Below are positions 24,953 to 34,612 of a stretch of DNA of 64,000 nt, piece after piece. Within the stretch, counting starts at the first letter, position 1. Each line of letters begins with the position of its first letter. Made by a program: the position numbers and the translations under genes. Source of the stretch: Spirosoma validum (lineage in GTDB: Bacteria; Bacteroidota; Bacteroidia; Cytophagales; Spirosomataceae); NCBI RefSeq assembly GCF_014699035.1, contig NZ_JACXAA010000002.1:310001-374000 (forward strand), given 5' to 3'. The notes below the pieces were generated by a model. It worked only from the letters and a program-made list of their open reading frames with translations, did not search any database and had not been told where the DNA came from.

Positions 24953-27900
24953 ATGAGATCGATTCTATTTAATGCTCAGGAAAGTAGCCGTCCCAAAGGC
25001 CTCCGATTTCTTTTGTTTATAATCCTGTTCTTCAGCGCTACCGTGTTGCTTCGGGCGCAGCCATTTGTTCATCCAGGATTGCTCCATAAACAAACTGATT
25101 TCGATCGAATAAAAAGTAGAGTAGATGCCAATGCCCAACCCTGGAAAGCCAGTTGGGATATTCTGGTAGCTAATTCGCACTCCTCGCTGACGCGATCCTT
25201 TACCAACCCGGTTCCAACAGTCGTCTACCGGGGCTTTAACGGCACAAACCCCGAGAATTATGCGTCAATTTTCCGCGATGCAGCCTCAGCTTATCAGACA
25301 GCTCTACGATGGAAAATTTCAAACGATGATGCCTACGCCGAGAAATCAATTGCTATTCTGAATGCTTGGTCAGCTACTATGACGAGCATCAACGGTACAT
25401 CTGATAAATTTCTTCTGGCGGGTATTCAGGGCTATCAACTGGCTAATGCTGCCGAGATTATGCGTACCTACAGCGGTTGGGCACCCGCTGATTTTGCGCG
25501 GTTTCAGAACTGGATGCTGACCGTATGGTATTCGATGAACCATGATTTTCTAGTCAATCACAATGGGGCTTGTATCAGTAACTACTATGCAAACTGGGAC
25601 CTTTGCAACATGGCCTCTATGCTGAGTATTGGCGTACTCTGTGACCGTCGGGATATCTACAACGAAGCAGTCGACTATTTTAAGAACGGGGCAGGGATGG
25701 GCTCTGTGAAGAACGCGGTACCCTATGTGTTTGGCGATTTAGGCCAGTGGCAGGAAAGTGGTCGCGATCAGGGCCATACAGTGCTGGGGGTGGCATTGGC
25801 GGGCTCCTTTTGCGAAATGGCCTGGAATCAGGGTGAAGATCTGTATGGATACGATGATAACCGGCTCCTGAAAGGTTTTGAATACATTGCTAAATATAAC
25901 TTGGGCTATGAGGTGCCCTATACCACGTATAGCAACTGCATTGGCGTTGTGCAGCCAATTATATCGGAGGATCAGCGTGGTAATCTTCGTCCGGTTTGGG
26001 AGATGGTCTATAATCACTATGTGAACCGTAAAGGGCTATCGGCCCCTTATATGACCCGCTTCGCTCAGATTGTACGACCCGAGGGAGGAGGGGGGAATTA
26101 TGGACCGAATAGTGGCGGTTACGATCAGTTAGGATATGGCACGTTGACCTTTTCGCTTGACGAACCCGTAAGGCCTGCCAATCAAACAATCGCCTTCCCT
26201 GCAATGCCTAACAAAGAGTTTGGAGCTGCCGATTTTGCACCGGGTGCAACGGCCAGTTCAGGACTGCCGGTTGTGTATTCCAGCTCGAACCCGGTTATTG
26301 CGTCCATCAATGCCGACGGTACGATTCATGTGTCGAAACCGGGTACAACCACGATCATTGCCCAGCAGATGGGCGATAACCAATACAACATAGCACCAAT
26401 AGCCTACCAGACGCTTACGGTAAATCAAATTCCGGGGGTTACTGATGGCACCTGGACCAACACAGCAGGCATTACCACTACAACTATTTCGTCAACCGCT
26501 GGTAATGTCAATTTAACCTGGCCGGGTCAGACATTCGAGGTGGGTAATCTGGTGCGATTAACGGGCACTGTTCCGGGTGGTTTTATTGCCAACACCAACT
26601 ATTCTGTTGTGGCAGTTAATGGCTCAATGATTCAGCTTTCGCAACGACCAGGTGGCACGGCTGTAGCCGCTACTACATCAATTACAAACGGAACTGGTAA
26701 CCGGTTTCTGAAATGGTCGACGGCAACTAACTGGAGTAATTCGGTAGTGCCAGGTGGGGTTCAATCTAACGCTACCTTTGGCTCAACCAACTTTTCCAAT
26801 ATTGGCGGAGTAACATTAGATGGTAACATTACGATTGGAACCTTAACGTATGCCGCCAACGGTACATCGGAACTGACGCTGGCCAGCGGATCAAATGGGG
26901 GTACACTAACGTTTCAGACACTGTCGGGTACGCCTACCATTAACATGATTAATACAGGAGCCCGGAAGCTGTTTCTAGGCAACTCCAATAACAATTCGCG
27001 CGTTCCATTAAAAATTGCCGGTACGCAGGGTCTCAAAATCACAACGCCCATCTATGGTAGCAGTAGTTCATACGCAGGGCTACGCATACAGGCCGCTATG
27101 GACTGGAGTGGTTTGCAAGGTGGCATCAATCTGGCACAGGGTACGATTGAACTCCACAATACGACGAACAGTCTTACTGATGCGAACAACGTGCTGCTGC
27201 CCCCTACGCGATTGATGATGGGGACTGACGCAACGGCCGTCCTGGTTTATAATGGCGCGAATCTGTACGCCAACAAGCAGACCATCGGTGCCCTTGACGG
27301 TACGTCCGACGCTTACATTATCTCTCGAAACACCCTGACGAACGGAGCCTCTACCTTAGCAGTAGGTGCTGACAATCAGAATGGGACATTTGAGGGGACG
27401 ATTGGTTCCGGCCCAACTGCCGACGCGGTCGATAAAGGGCGTGTTAATCTTGAAAAGGTCGGCACGGGTACGCAGACTATGACGGGGCAGATCAAAAACG
27501 GTACGACGATCATTAGCGGTACACCTTTTTACTCGTCAGTGACAGTAAATGATGGTAAACTGGTACTAAATGGCGAAAACGAGTACCTGGGAGTAACACT
27601 AGTAAACAGCGGAACATTAGCCGTTAATGGGTCTCTGGCCAGCCCAATCAACGTTACTGGCGGGACACTGTCTGGTACAGGTCAATCAAGCGCTTCTATT
27701 TCAATTGGCAACGGAGGCTTTGTAGCACCCGGCAATTCAGTCGGTACGTTTACTACTTCGGCAGTGTTAAGCCTGACTGGTGGGGCAACATATCAAGTCG
27801 AATTGAACACCAGCGACAACAAGGCTGACAAACTCATTGCTAACGGCGTAATGGTCAATGGAGCAAATTTGGTGATCACCGATTTAGGTAATGCGTCTGG

Positions 27901-28744
27901 CTTGTCGGTTGGAACCAGCTATACAGTTATTGACAATACCTCCGATACACCCGTTGCCGGAACGTTCAATGGTATGCCCGAAGGGAGTACTATTGCGGTG
28001 GGCACCAACCGCTTTCAGATCACATACCTTGGCGGAACTGGAAACGATGTTGTGCTGATCGTGCCGAAACAGTCTCAAGCGATTACGTTTAATGTCTTAC
28101 CTACAAAACAAGTGGGCGATGTGGATTTTGATCCAGGCGCAACGACTAGTTCAGGTTTGGTGATCAGTTATAGCAGTTCAAATACGGCGGTTGCCACGAT
28201 TGTGAATGGCAAAATCCATATTGCTGGAGAAGGCTCCACGATCATAACGGCGTCACAGGACGGTAATATAGCTTATAGCGCTGCCAGTCCGGTAAGTCAA
28301 ACCTTAACGATTGTACCACTGACTTCCGACGTAACACCAATTATGTACACGTCGCCAACAATATCGTATGGAGCAGGCAATTTTAGCGTGGTGGTCGATG
28401 TCGTTGAATTGAATTCGATACCGACAAATGACACTATCACCGTCAGAATCACGAAAGATGCCAAACTGAAATTGACTTTTGACAATCAAACGACTTCGTT
28501 TGGAAGCCGATCTGTACAGAACAGTGCATGGACATTCGACGACTCGCAGCCCAATTATTATATACTGACAACGACTCAGGCGATTGCCGGAGGGGAAAAA
28601 CTGTCAATGGGTCTAAAAGGAGCCCTGACACCGGGAAGTACTACAGGAGTGATAAGCCTTAGTGCAGTTATCCAGGCTGCTAGTGGTGGTGAGGTGAAAT
28701 CAGTTAACAACATCGATTCCGATAAACTGGAGTATTTCCCCTAA
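24953..28744 (+). CDS. Large secreted alginate-lyase-superfamily protein with Ig-like and autotransporter-type repeats
   Basis: A 1263-aa exported protein from ATG 24953; the frame continues upstream but only to TTG 24905. Signal peptide ends about residue 38. Residues about 40-400 match the alginate-lyase-type (alpha/alpha) toroid: FVHPGLLHKQTDFDRIKSRV at the start, NWDLCNMASMLSIGV and ESGRDQGHTVLGVALAGSFCEMAW in the middle. A Big-type Ig-like repeat (about 405-490) follows, then a glycine/threonine-rich beta-solenoid (about 580-1035) like the passenger repeats of autotransporters (KLVLNGENEYLG, GTLSGTG), then a second Ig-like repeat (about 1038-1122). No type IX sorting domain is evident. 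It probably cleaves a uronate-containing glycan, but the family number cannot be fixed. Confidence 0.72.
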   Translation: MRSILFNAQESSRPKGLRFLLFIILFFSATVLLRAQPFVHPGLLHKQTDFDRIKSRVDANAQPWKASWDILVANSHSSLTRSFTNPVPTVVYRGFNGTNPENYASIFRDAASAYQTALRWKISNDDAYAEKSIAILNAWSATMTSINGTSDKFLLAGIQGYQLANAAEIMRTYSGWAPADFARFQNWMLTVWYSMNHDFLVNHNGACISNYYANWDLCNMASMLSIGVLCDRRDIYNEAVDYFKNGAGMGSVKNAVPYVFGDLGQWQESGRDQGHTVLGVALAGSFCEMAWNQGEDLYGYDDNRLLKGFEYIAKYNLGYEVPYTTYSNCIGVVQPIISEDQRGNLRPVWEMVYNHYVNRKGLSAPYMTRFAQIVRPEGGGGNYGPNSGGYDQLGYGTLTFSLDEPVRPANQTIAFPAMPNKEFGAADFAPGATASSGLPVVYSSSNPVIASINADGTIHVSKPGTTTIIAQQMGDNQYNIAPIAYQTLTVNQIPGVTDGTWTNTAGITTTTISSTAGNVNLTWPGQTFEVGNLVRLTGTVPGGFIANTNYSVVAVNGSMIQLSQRPGGTAVAATTSITNGTGNRFLKWSTATNWSNSVVPGGVQSNATFGSTNFSNIGGVTLDGNITIGTLTYAANGTSELTLASGSNGGTLTFQTLSGTPTINMINTGARKLFLGNSNNNSRVPLKIAGTQGLKITTPIYGSSSSYAGLRIQAAMDWSGLQGGINLAQGTIELHNTTNSLTDANNVLLPPTRLMMGTDATAVLVYNGANLYANKQTIGALDGTSDAYIISRNTLTNGASTLAVGADNQNGTFEGTIGSGPTADAVDKGRVNLEKVGTGTQTMTGQIKNGTTIISGTPFYSSVTVNDGKLVLNGENEYLGVTLVNSGTLAVNGSLASPINVTGGTLSGTGQSSASISIGNGGFVAPGNSVGTFTTSAVLSLTGGATYQVELNTSDNKADKLIANGVMVNGANLVITDLGNASGLSVGTSYTVIDNTSDTPVAGTFNGMPEGSTIAVGTNRFQITYLGGTGNDVVLIVPKQSQAITFNVLPTKQVGDVDFDPGATTSSGLVISYSSSNTAVATIVNGKIHIAGEGSTIITASQDGNIAYSAASPVSQTLTIVPLTSDVTPIMYTSPTISYGAGNFSVVVDVVELNSIPTNDTITVRITKDAKLKLTFDNQTTSFGSRSVQNSAWTFDDSQPNYYILTTTQAIAGGEKLSMGLKGALTPGSTTGVISLSAVIQAASGGEVKSVNNIDSDKLEYFP

Positions 28745-29004
28745 TCGCGCTTTGCCATAGTTCGTAGCAGAGTCAGATCAGTAACGATTCCACTGTGCAG
28801 AGGGTAGCACTGTTTTGTCGTGGTCAAATAGCCGCCAGGACAAGATAATTATGCAAACAGTGAGGGGCTTAGTTGCTCCCTCTACCTTACCTGTTACCTG
28901 AAAAACAGGCAAGCAATTTATAGGTGAAAAAGAGTATGAGTGTTAGATGATGCACTATTTCATAGCAGAAGCTACACCTGCATAAGTACGCCCAATAAAT
29001 CGTT

Positions 29005-30966
29005 ATGACTCAATTTGGTAGATCACGAAAAGTCTGTTGGTGGCTAGGACTTATAGCTTCTAGCCTTGTCAGCCAATCCTTTCTGGCCCAAGCTCAATAT
29101 CCTGGTCAGGCGTCCGATAAAATGAGTGTGTCGGTCAAAGTGCCGATTAAAGCGTATAGCTTCAATCTACAGGATATTCGCCTGACTAAAGGCCTATTCA
29201 AAGAAAACCTGGAGCGCGAGGGTAAATGGCTATTATCGCTGCCGGTTGAGCGGATGGTTCATAGCTTTCGGGTGAATGCAGGCATGAATACCCCAAAAAC
29301 CGGAAGTCTGACTAAAATGCCCAAGCCACTTGGCGGTTGGGAAGGATTGGATATGGAACTACGGGGCCACAGCATTGGGCATATGTTGTCAGGACTGGCA
29401 TTACAATACGCATCTACCGGCAACGAAGTCTTCCGTAAAAAAGGTGATAGTCTGGTAACGGCGCTGGGCGAGGTGCAGCGGGTTTTGAATCAGGATGGCT
29501 ATTTGAGTGCTTATCCACAACAGTATATTGATCGGAATATTGCTGCTAGCTCCGTTTGGGCCCCCTGGTACACGCTGCACAAATTATTTGCTGGGCTAAC
29601 AGACCAATATACTTACGCAGGTAATCAACAGGCGCTCGACATTGAGACTAAAATGGCACAGTGGGCATCTAAAAAGCTTGCGCCTTTATCGCAGGAGCAA
29701 CTCCAGAAGATGTTACGGAATGAATTTGGCGGGATGAACGATGCTTTTTTCAACCTATATGCTGTAACAAATAATCCTGAACATCTGAAACTCGCTCAAC
29801 TTTTTTACCACAAAGCTGCGCTCGAACCGCTGGAAGCAGGCAAGGATAATCTCAACAAAGCCCATGCGAATACATTCATCCCCAAGCTGGTTGGTGAAGC
29901 ACGGGATTACGAACTTACGGGCAACGAGAAAGCCAAAACAGCCGCTACGTTTTTCTGGAATACGGTTGTTCAGCACCATACCTACGCCCACGGAGGTAAC
30001 AGCGATAAAGAGCATTTCTTTGAACCGGACAAAATCTCGGAACACTTGACGGGCAACACTAGTGAGACCTGCAATACGTATAATATGCTCAAATTAACCC
30101 GGCATTTATTTACCTGGTCAGCCGAGGAAAAGTACGCGGAGTATTATGAGCAGGCGTTGTACAATCACATTCTGGGTCAGCAGGACCCTGAGTCGGGCAT
30201 GGTGTGTTACTTCACGCCTATGAAAGCTGGTGCGTATCGGCTCTACAGTACGCCCGATCAATCGTTCTGGTGCTGCGTCGGGTCTGGTTTTGAGAGCCAG
30301 TCCAAATACGGTGAAGCTATCTATTATCACGATGATAAGGGGATTTTCGTCAACCTGTTCATCCCTTCACAATTGACATGGCGGGAAAAAGGTGTTACGC
30401 TTATTCAGGATACAAATTATCCTGAAGAAACAACCACTCGCCTGACCATTCAGACCACCAATTCGGTGAAGATGCAGCTATATCTGCGTTATCCGGCTTG
30501 GGCAAAAACGGGCGTTACGTTGAAAGTCAATGGCAAAGCCGTATCGGTGAAACAGCAGCCAGGCAGTTATATTACCGTCGAACGAAGCTGGAATAACGGC
30601 GATCTGATTGAGTTGACGTATCCGATGACGCTTCGGCTGATACCCACCAACGATAATCCGAATGTTGCGGCTATTGCTTATGGGCCTATTGTGCTGGCGG
30701 GAGAAGTAGGAAAGAGCAACATGAAAGGAACAGCCCCGTTTCATGATCCAGTCGATCCGTATCAATATTATGGCTATGACTATTCTATTCCCGACAACAT
30801 TCCCCATATACTCAACATACAAGGAAAACCGGTTACGGATTGGGTAAAGCCGGTCTCTGGAAATCCTTTAGCCTTTGAAACCGTATCCGCAGGCAAGTCT
30901 ATAAAACTGGAGCCTTATTATAAAGTCCATCAGCAGCGCTACGTGGTTTATTGGAATTTGAACTAA
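29005..30966 (+). CDS. GH127-type beta-L-arabinofuranosidase (DUF1680)
   Basis: A 653-aa secreted protein with a signal peptide (about 1-30). The DUF1680 (alpha/alpha) toroid is clear. The zinc/catalytic set of the characterised enzyme HypBA1 (Glu338, Cys340, Cys417, Cys418) has counterparts here: E354-T-C356 in SETCNTYN and C423-C424 in WCCVGSG. Upstream signatures are GGWEGLDMELRGHSIGHMLSG (about 110-130) and APWYTLHKLFAGL (about 185-197). The expected reaction is release of beta-L-arabinofuranose from polysaccharide side chains; GH146 is a close alternative with the same residues. It starts the second half of the PUL, 260 bp after the big lyase, and that gap holds no clear gene. Confidence 0.87.
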   Translation: MTQFGRSRKVCWWLGLIASSLVSQSFLAQAQYPGQASDKMSVSVKVPIKAYSFNLQDIRLTKGLFKENLEREGKWLLSLPVERMVHSFRVNAGMNTPKTGSLTKMPKPLGGWEGLDMELRGHSIGHMLSGLALQYASTGNEVFRKKGDSLVTALGEVQRVLNQDGYLSAYPQQYIDRNIAASSVWAPWYTLHKLFAGLTDQYTYAGNQQALDIETKMAQWASKKLAPLSQEQLQKMLRNEFGGMNDAFFNLYAVTNNPEHLKLAQLFYHKAALEPLEAGKDNLNKAHANTFIPKLVGEARDYELTGNEKAKTAATFFWNTVVQHHTYAHGGNSDKEHFFEPDKISEHLTGNTSETCNTYNMLKLTRHLFTWSAEEKYAEYYEQALYNHILGQQDPESGMVCYFTPMKAGAYRLYSTPDQSFWCCVGSGFESQSKYGEAIYYHDDKGIFVNLFIPSQLTWREKGVTLIQDTNYPEETTTRLTIQTTNSVKMQLYLRYPAWAKTGVTLKVNGKAVSVKQQPGSYITVERSWNNGDLIELTYPMTLRLIPTNDNPNVAAIAYGPIVLAGEVGKSNMKGTAPFHDPVDPYQYYGYDYSIPDNIPHILNIQGKPVTDWVKPVSGNPLAFETVSAGKSIKLEPYYKVHQQRYVVYWNLN

Positions 30967-30987
30967 GCAGTGGTAGGGATAATCCTT

Positions 30988-32838
30988 ATGTTAATCAGAC
31001 TGGCACATTATCAGATTTTGATGTTTCTGTTACTATCCGTTGGGTCAGTCAAAGCAGCGCCAAAACTTAAAATTTATCAGGCAATATCGCCCGACACAAA
31101 GACACGTATAGCCATATCCGTTAGCGATCAAAAAACACTGATGTATCGGATGTGGCAAGCTGATGAGCCAGTGCTAAACTGGTCTGCATTAGGTTTTGAA
31201 TTAAACGGAGTGCACGTAGGGCAGAATGCAGTAATTAAAAAGCAGAGTCCTCACTCACACAAGGAACAGTTTGCGTGGCCACTGGGCGAAAACGATATCA
31301 TTCTGAACAATTACAATGAGTTAATACTTGATTGTCAGTCTGGAACCACAGCCTTTCAGGTCATAGCCCGCGTATTTGATGGGAGTGTGGCATTTCGATA
31401 CGTATTGCTAAACCAGAAAGGTCTGGAAACTGGATTGATCCGACAGGAACATACCACCTTCGCACCGACGGGTAATTACACAATCTACCAATACAACGAA
31501 GAGTCTGTTTTTACCCCGACCGCCCTTACTGATCTGCAAAAGACCTGTGATTTTCCGGCGACGCTGACCAATGGTCGTTTCTTTCTGTCGATTGGTGAGG
31601 CCGATAATCAGCGTTATACGAAGGCCGTGTTGACAAAAGGAACGGAGCCTAATTCGCTGGCGGTTGCTTTTCACAAGGATTCGGTTAAAACGACTGCTGA
31701 TTTTCAAACGCCCTGGCGTACCATTAGTGTGGCTACATCGCCAATAGGGTTGCATCAGTTTAGCGACCTTCCCCTGCGGCTCTGCACGCCAATGGCGCAA
31801 TCTATTCCAAGCTGGATTAAACCAGGTAAACTGATCCGCTCATCACTAACCACGCAAGGTGGCCTCAACTGTATTGACTTTGCTGCCAAGCATGACCTTC
31901 AATACATTATGTTCGATGCAGGCTGGTACGGGGCTGAGTTTCGAACCACATCTGATCCTACCCAAGTTATTACGGCCATTGATATGCCGAAAGTGATCCA
32001 ATACGGACAGGAAAAGGGAATTGGTGTGATTTTATACGTAAACCGGGTTGCGTTACGGGCCAGACTAGACGAGATTTTGCCTCTCTATAAAAAATGGGGT
32101 GTAGCCGGACTGAAATTTGGCTTCGTAGATGGGCTGACCCAGGAAGGGATTACGTGGCTGGCTGGAGCAGTTAAAAAAGTATACGACTACGGTTTTGTAC
32201 TTGATATTCACGATAATTATAAACCAACGGGCCTAAGTCGAACATTTCCTAATCTGCTTACCCAGGAAGGAATTCGGGGGAATGAGAACAATCCGGATGC
32301 ATTTCATAATACCGTTTTGCCGTTTACCCGATTCCTGGCTGGGGCTGCTGATTATACCTTTTGTTACCCCAACGCCAATCGTTACTTTACCGACAATTTG
32401 TACAAGACTAAGTTGCAGGTGAGCAAAGGGCAGCAGTTGGCGCTCTCGGTTGTGTATTTCAGTCCGCTGCAAGCCATCTTCTGGTACGGTAATCCGACAG
32501 ACTACAGTGACGAAGGGGAGATCGAGTTCTTCAAACGGGTTCCCACCGTATGGAACGAAACACATTATCTGGCTGGTGAAATCGGTAAGTATATCAGCGT
32601 TGCCCGGCGGAAGGGTAAAACGTGGTACATCGGCACGGTGGCAGGTTTAACGGATTGGAGTGGCTCACTACCGCTTCAATTTCTGGTAGCCGGAAAGCAA
32701 TATCAGGCTACCATTTACGAAGACGACGCTACTGGTAGTATTCAGAAACGGGTCATTGACATAAAGCAGGCTGATGCACTTCCGGTCAGTGTTAAGGCAA
32801 AAGGTGGTCAGGCGATCATCATTGAAGAAAAAAACTGA
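30988..32838 (+). CDS. Glycoside hydrolase family 97 (first copy)
   Basis: A 616-aa secreted enzyme; start ATG 30988 gives a clean signal peptide, while GTG 30970 would add six residues. The N-terminal beta-sandwich of GH97 comes first, then a TIM barrel with YIMFDAGWYG, GVILYVNRVALRARLDEILPLYKKWGVAGLKFGFVDG, DIHDNYKPTG and TQEGIRGNE, all typical of GH97. Members are alpha-glucosidases or alpha-galactosidases. The second GH97 of the locus (36973-38874) is a paralogue. The short linker to the GH127 gene (21 bp) indicates one transcript. Which sugar is cleaved cannot be read from sequence. Confidence 0.85.
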   Translation: MLIRLAHYQILMFLLLSVGSVKAAPKLKIYQAISPDTKTRIAISVSDQKTLMYRMWQADEPVLNWSALGFELNGVHVGQNAVIKKQSPHSHKEQFAWPLGENDIILNNYNELILDCQSGTTAFQVIARVFDGSVAFRYVLLNQKGLETGLIRQEHTTFAPTGNYTIYQYNEESVFTPTALTDLQKTCDFPATLTNGRFFLSIGEADNQRYTKAVLTKGTEPNSLAVAFHKDSVKTTADFQTPWRTISVATSPIGLHQFSDLPLRLCTPMAQSIPSWIKPGKLIRSSLTTQGGLNCIDFAAKHDLQYIMFDAGWYGAEFRTTSDPTQVITAIDMPKVIQYGQEKGIGVILYVNRVALRARLDEILPLYKKWGVAGLKFGFVDGLTQEGITWLAGAVKKVYDYGFVLDIHDNYKPTGLSRTFPNLLTQEGIRGNENNPDAFHNTVLPFTRFLAGAADYTFCYPNANRYFTDNLYKTKLQVSKGQQLALSVVYFSPLQAIFWYGNPTDYSDEGEIEFFKRVPTVWNETHYLAGEIGKYISVARRKGKTWYIGTVAGLTDWSGSLPLQFLVAGKQYQATIYEDDATGSIQKRVIDIKQADALPVSVKAKGGQAIIIEEKN

Positions 32839-32980
32839 TATGGCTGGTCATATCCTGATCTATTGTAAGGGTATGCGTTCGCGTTACGTGTCTATTTCCT
32901 GATAGAACGCCCGCTAGTAAGCGGTTATGTTGAATGGATTCTTCTGGAGCATTTACGAAACGCACAGCACGTAGTGGAAT

Positions 32981-34612
32981 ATGAGTGTCAGAAACATAAT
33001 AGTCGGCTACCTAGGATTATCGCTAGGCTTGCTGAATCCGGTTTTGGGGCAGGTCTGGCAATGGTCAGTACCGGTTGAATCCGTAATCTCACCAGAGACA
33101 AACAATCATCCGCAGGCTTTTTTATGGATTCCTGACAACTGTAAATATGTGCGGGCAATTGTGGTTGGTCAGCACAACATGCTCGAAGAAGGGATTTTTG
33201 AACATCCCGATTTTCGGAAAACCATGACTAAGCTGGGCTTTGCCATCGTCTGGGTAACGCCCATGTTTAACCAAACTTTCGATTGGAATCCAACCCGTTC
33301 CTCGAAAGGGGCCGGTGTCGCGTTCACCGATATGATAGCCCGGCTGGCAGACGTATCGGGTTATACTGAACTGAAAATTGCCCCCATCGTGCCAATTGGG
33401 CATTCAGCCTTAGCCAGTTATCCATGGAATTTTGCTGCGTGGAGTCCTGGCCGAACCCTGGCTATTCTATCCGTACATGGTGATGCTCCACTAACCAGTC
33501 TAACCGGCAGCGGACGACCTAATCCAGACTGGGCTGGACGTACTATTGATAGCGTACCGGGGTTAATGATTATGGGTGAATACGAGTGGTGGGAAGATAG
33601 ACTGAGCCCGGCTTTTGCGTATGTAGCTAAGCATCCCAAAACACCATTCAGTCTGTTGGCCGATGCAGGTCGGGGCCACTTCGATAGTTCTGATGCTATG
33701 GTCCGGTTTCTGGCACTATATCTTGAAAAAGCCGCCAAATACCGATTACCCGAAACATCAGGGCAACAGGATACCGTCGTTCTAAAACCGGTTGATCCGC
33801 AAAAAGGGTGGCTGATGGATCGCTGGCGGAAAGATAGTTTACCCACGGCAAAACCGGCACAGTATGCCGCTTATACTGGTGACAAGCGAATGGCCACCTG
33901 GTGTTTCGATAAAGAAATGGCCGAAGCTACTGAAGCCATTTACTGCAAGTCCCGAGGTAAGAAAGCGCAACATCTGGGATTTAGCCAGAACGGTCAGTTG
34001 CTGAAACCGACGAAGGCACACGCCAACTACCAATTACAGTTTCGACCCGATACTGACGGCATTACGTTCCGTCTGAAAAGTACGTTTACCGACACTTCTC
34101 GTATATATCCGACGACGGAACACGCTCGTACGTCAATCTCCATCGACCGCATCTGTGGCCCCATACGCAAAGTGAATGATACCACCTTTCAGCTTAGCTT
34201 CTACCGGATTGGCTTTACTAACCCTAAACGCTCGAATGATATCTGGCTACTAGCGTCTAATGAAGGCGATCAAACCTATAAAAGCATTGTGCAGCAGGCT
34301 GATATGCGTTTCCCTATCAGCAATAAGGAAGGCATCCCACAGAATATTACATTCCCTGCTATAGAGAATCAGAAAGTTGGTATGAAAAGGTTATCATTGA
34401 ATGCCGTCTCGGACGTTCAGTTGCCGGTGCATTATTATGTAAAAGAAGGACCTGCAATGATTGATGAAAATCGAATCGTTTTTACACCCATTCCCCCCCG
34501 TAGTAAGATGCCTATGAAAGTAACAATTGTCGCGTGGCAATACGGCACTAGCGTAGGGCAGAAAGTGCAGTCGGCTACCCCCGTCGAACAGTCATTTTTT
34601 CTAGAATTATGA
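32981..34612 (+). CDS. Secreted alpha/beta-hydrolase-like protein, putative polysaccharide esterase
   Basis: A 543-aa secreted protein with a signal peptide ending near VLGQV. The N-terminal ~250 residues look like an alpha/beta hydrolase: a nucleophile elbow GHSALASYPW (near residue 144), an acidic residue near MIMGEYEWW and a histidine in AGRGHFD. The remaining ~290 residues are a beta-rich domain with no name that I can give, containing Ig-like features (FPAIENQKVGMKRLSLNAVSD). Overlap of the stop with the next start (ATGA) shows tight coupling to the heparinase-like lyase. Removal of acetyl or methyl groups from the substrate is a reasonable guess from context only. Confidence 0.55.
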   Translation: MSVRNIIVGYLGLSLGLLNPVLGQVWQWSVPVESVISPETNNHPQAFLWIPDNCKYVRAIVVGQHNMLEEGIFEHPDFRKTMTKLGFAIVWVTPMFNQTFDWNPTRSSKGAGVAFTDMIARLADVSGYTELKIAPIVPIGHSALASYPWNFAAWSPGRTLAILSVHGDAPLTSLTGSGRPNPDWAGRTIDSVPGLMIMGEYEWWEDRLSPAFAYVAKHPKTPFSLLADAGRGHFDSSDAMVRFLALYLEKAAKYRLPETSGQQDTVVLKPVDPQKGWLMDRWRKDSLPTAKPAQYAAYTGDKRMATWCFDKEMAEATEAIYCKSRGKKAQHLGFSQNGQLLKPTKAHANYQLQFRPDTDGITFRLKSTFTDTSRIYPTTEHARTSISIDRICGPIRKVNDTTFQLSFYRIGFTNPKRSNDIWLLASNEGDQTYKSIVQQADMRFPISNKEGIPQNITFPAIENQKVGMKRLSLNAVSDVQLPVHYYVKEGPAMIDENRIVFTPIPPRSKMPMKVTIVAWQYGTSVGQKVQSATPVEQSFFLEL

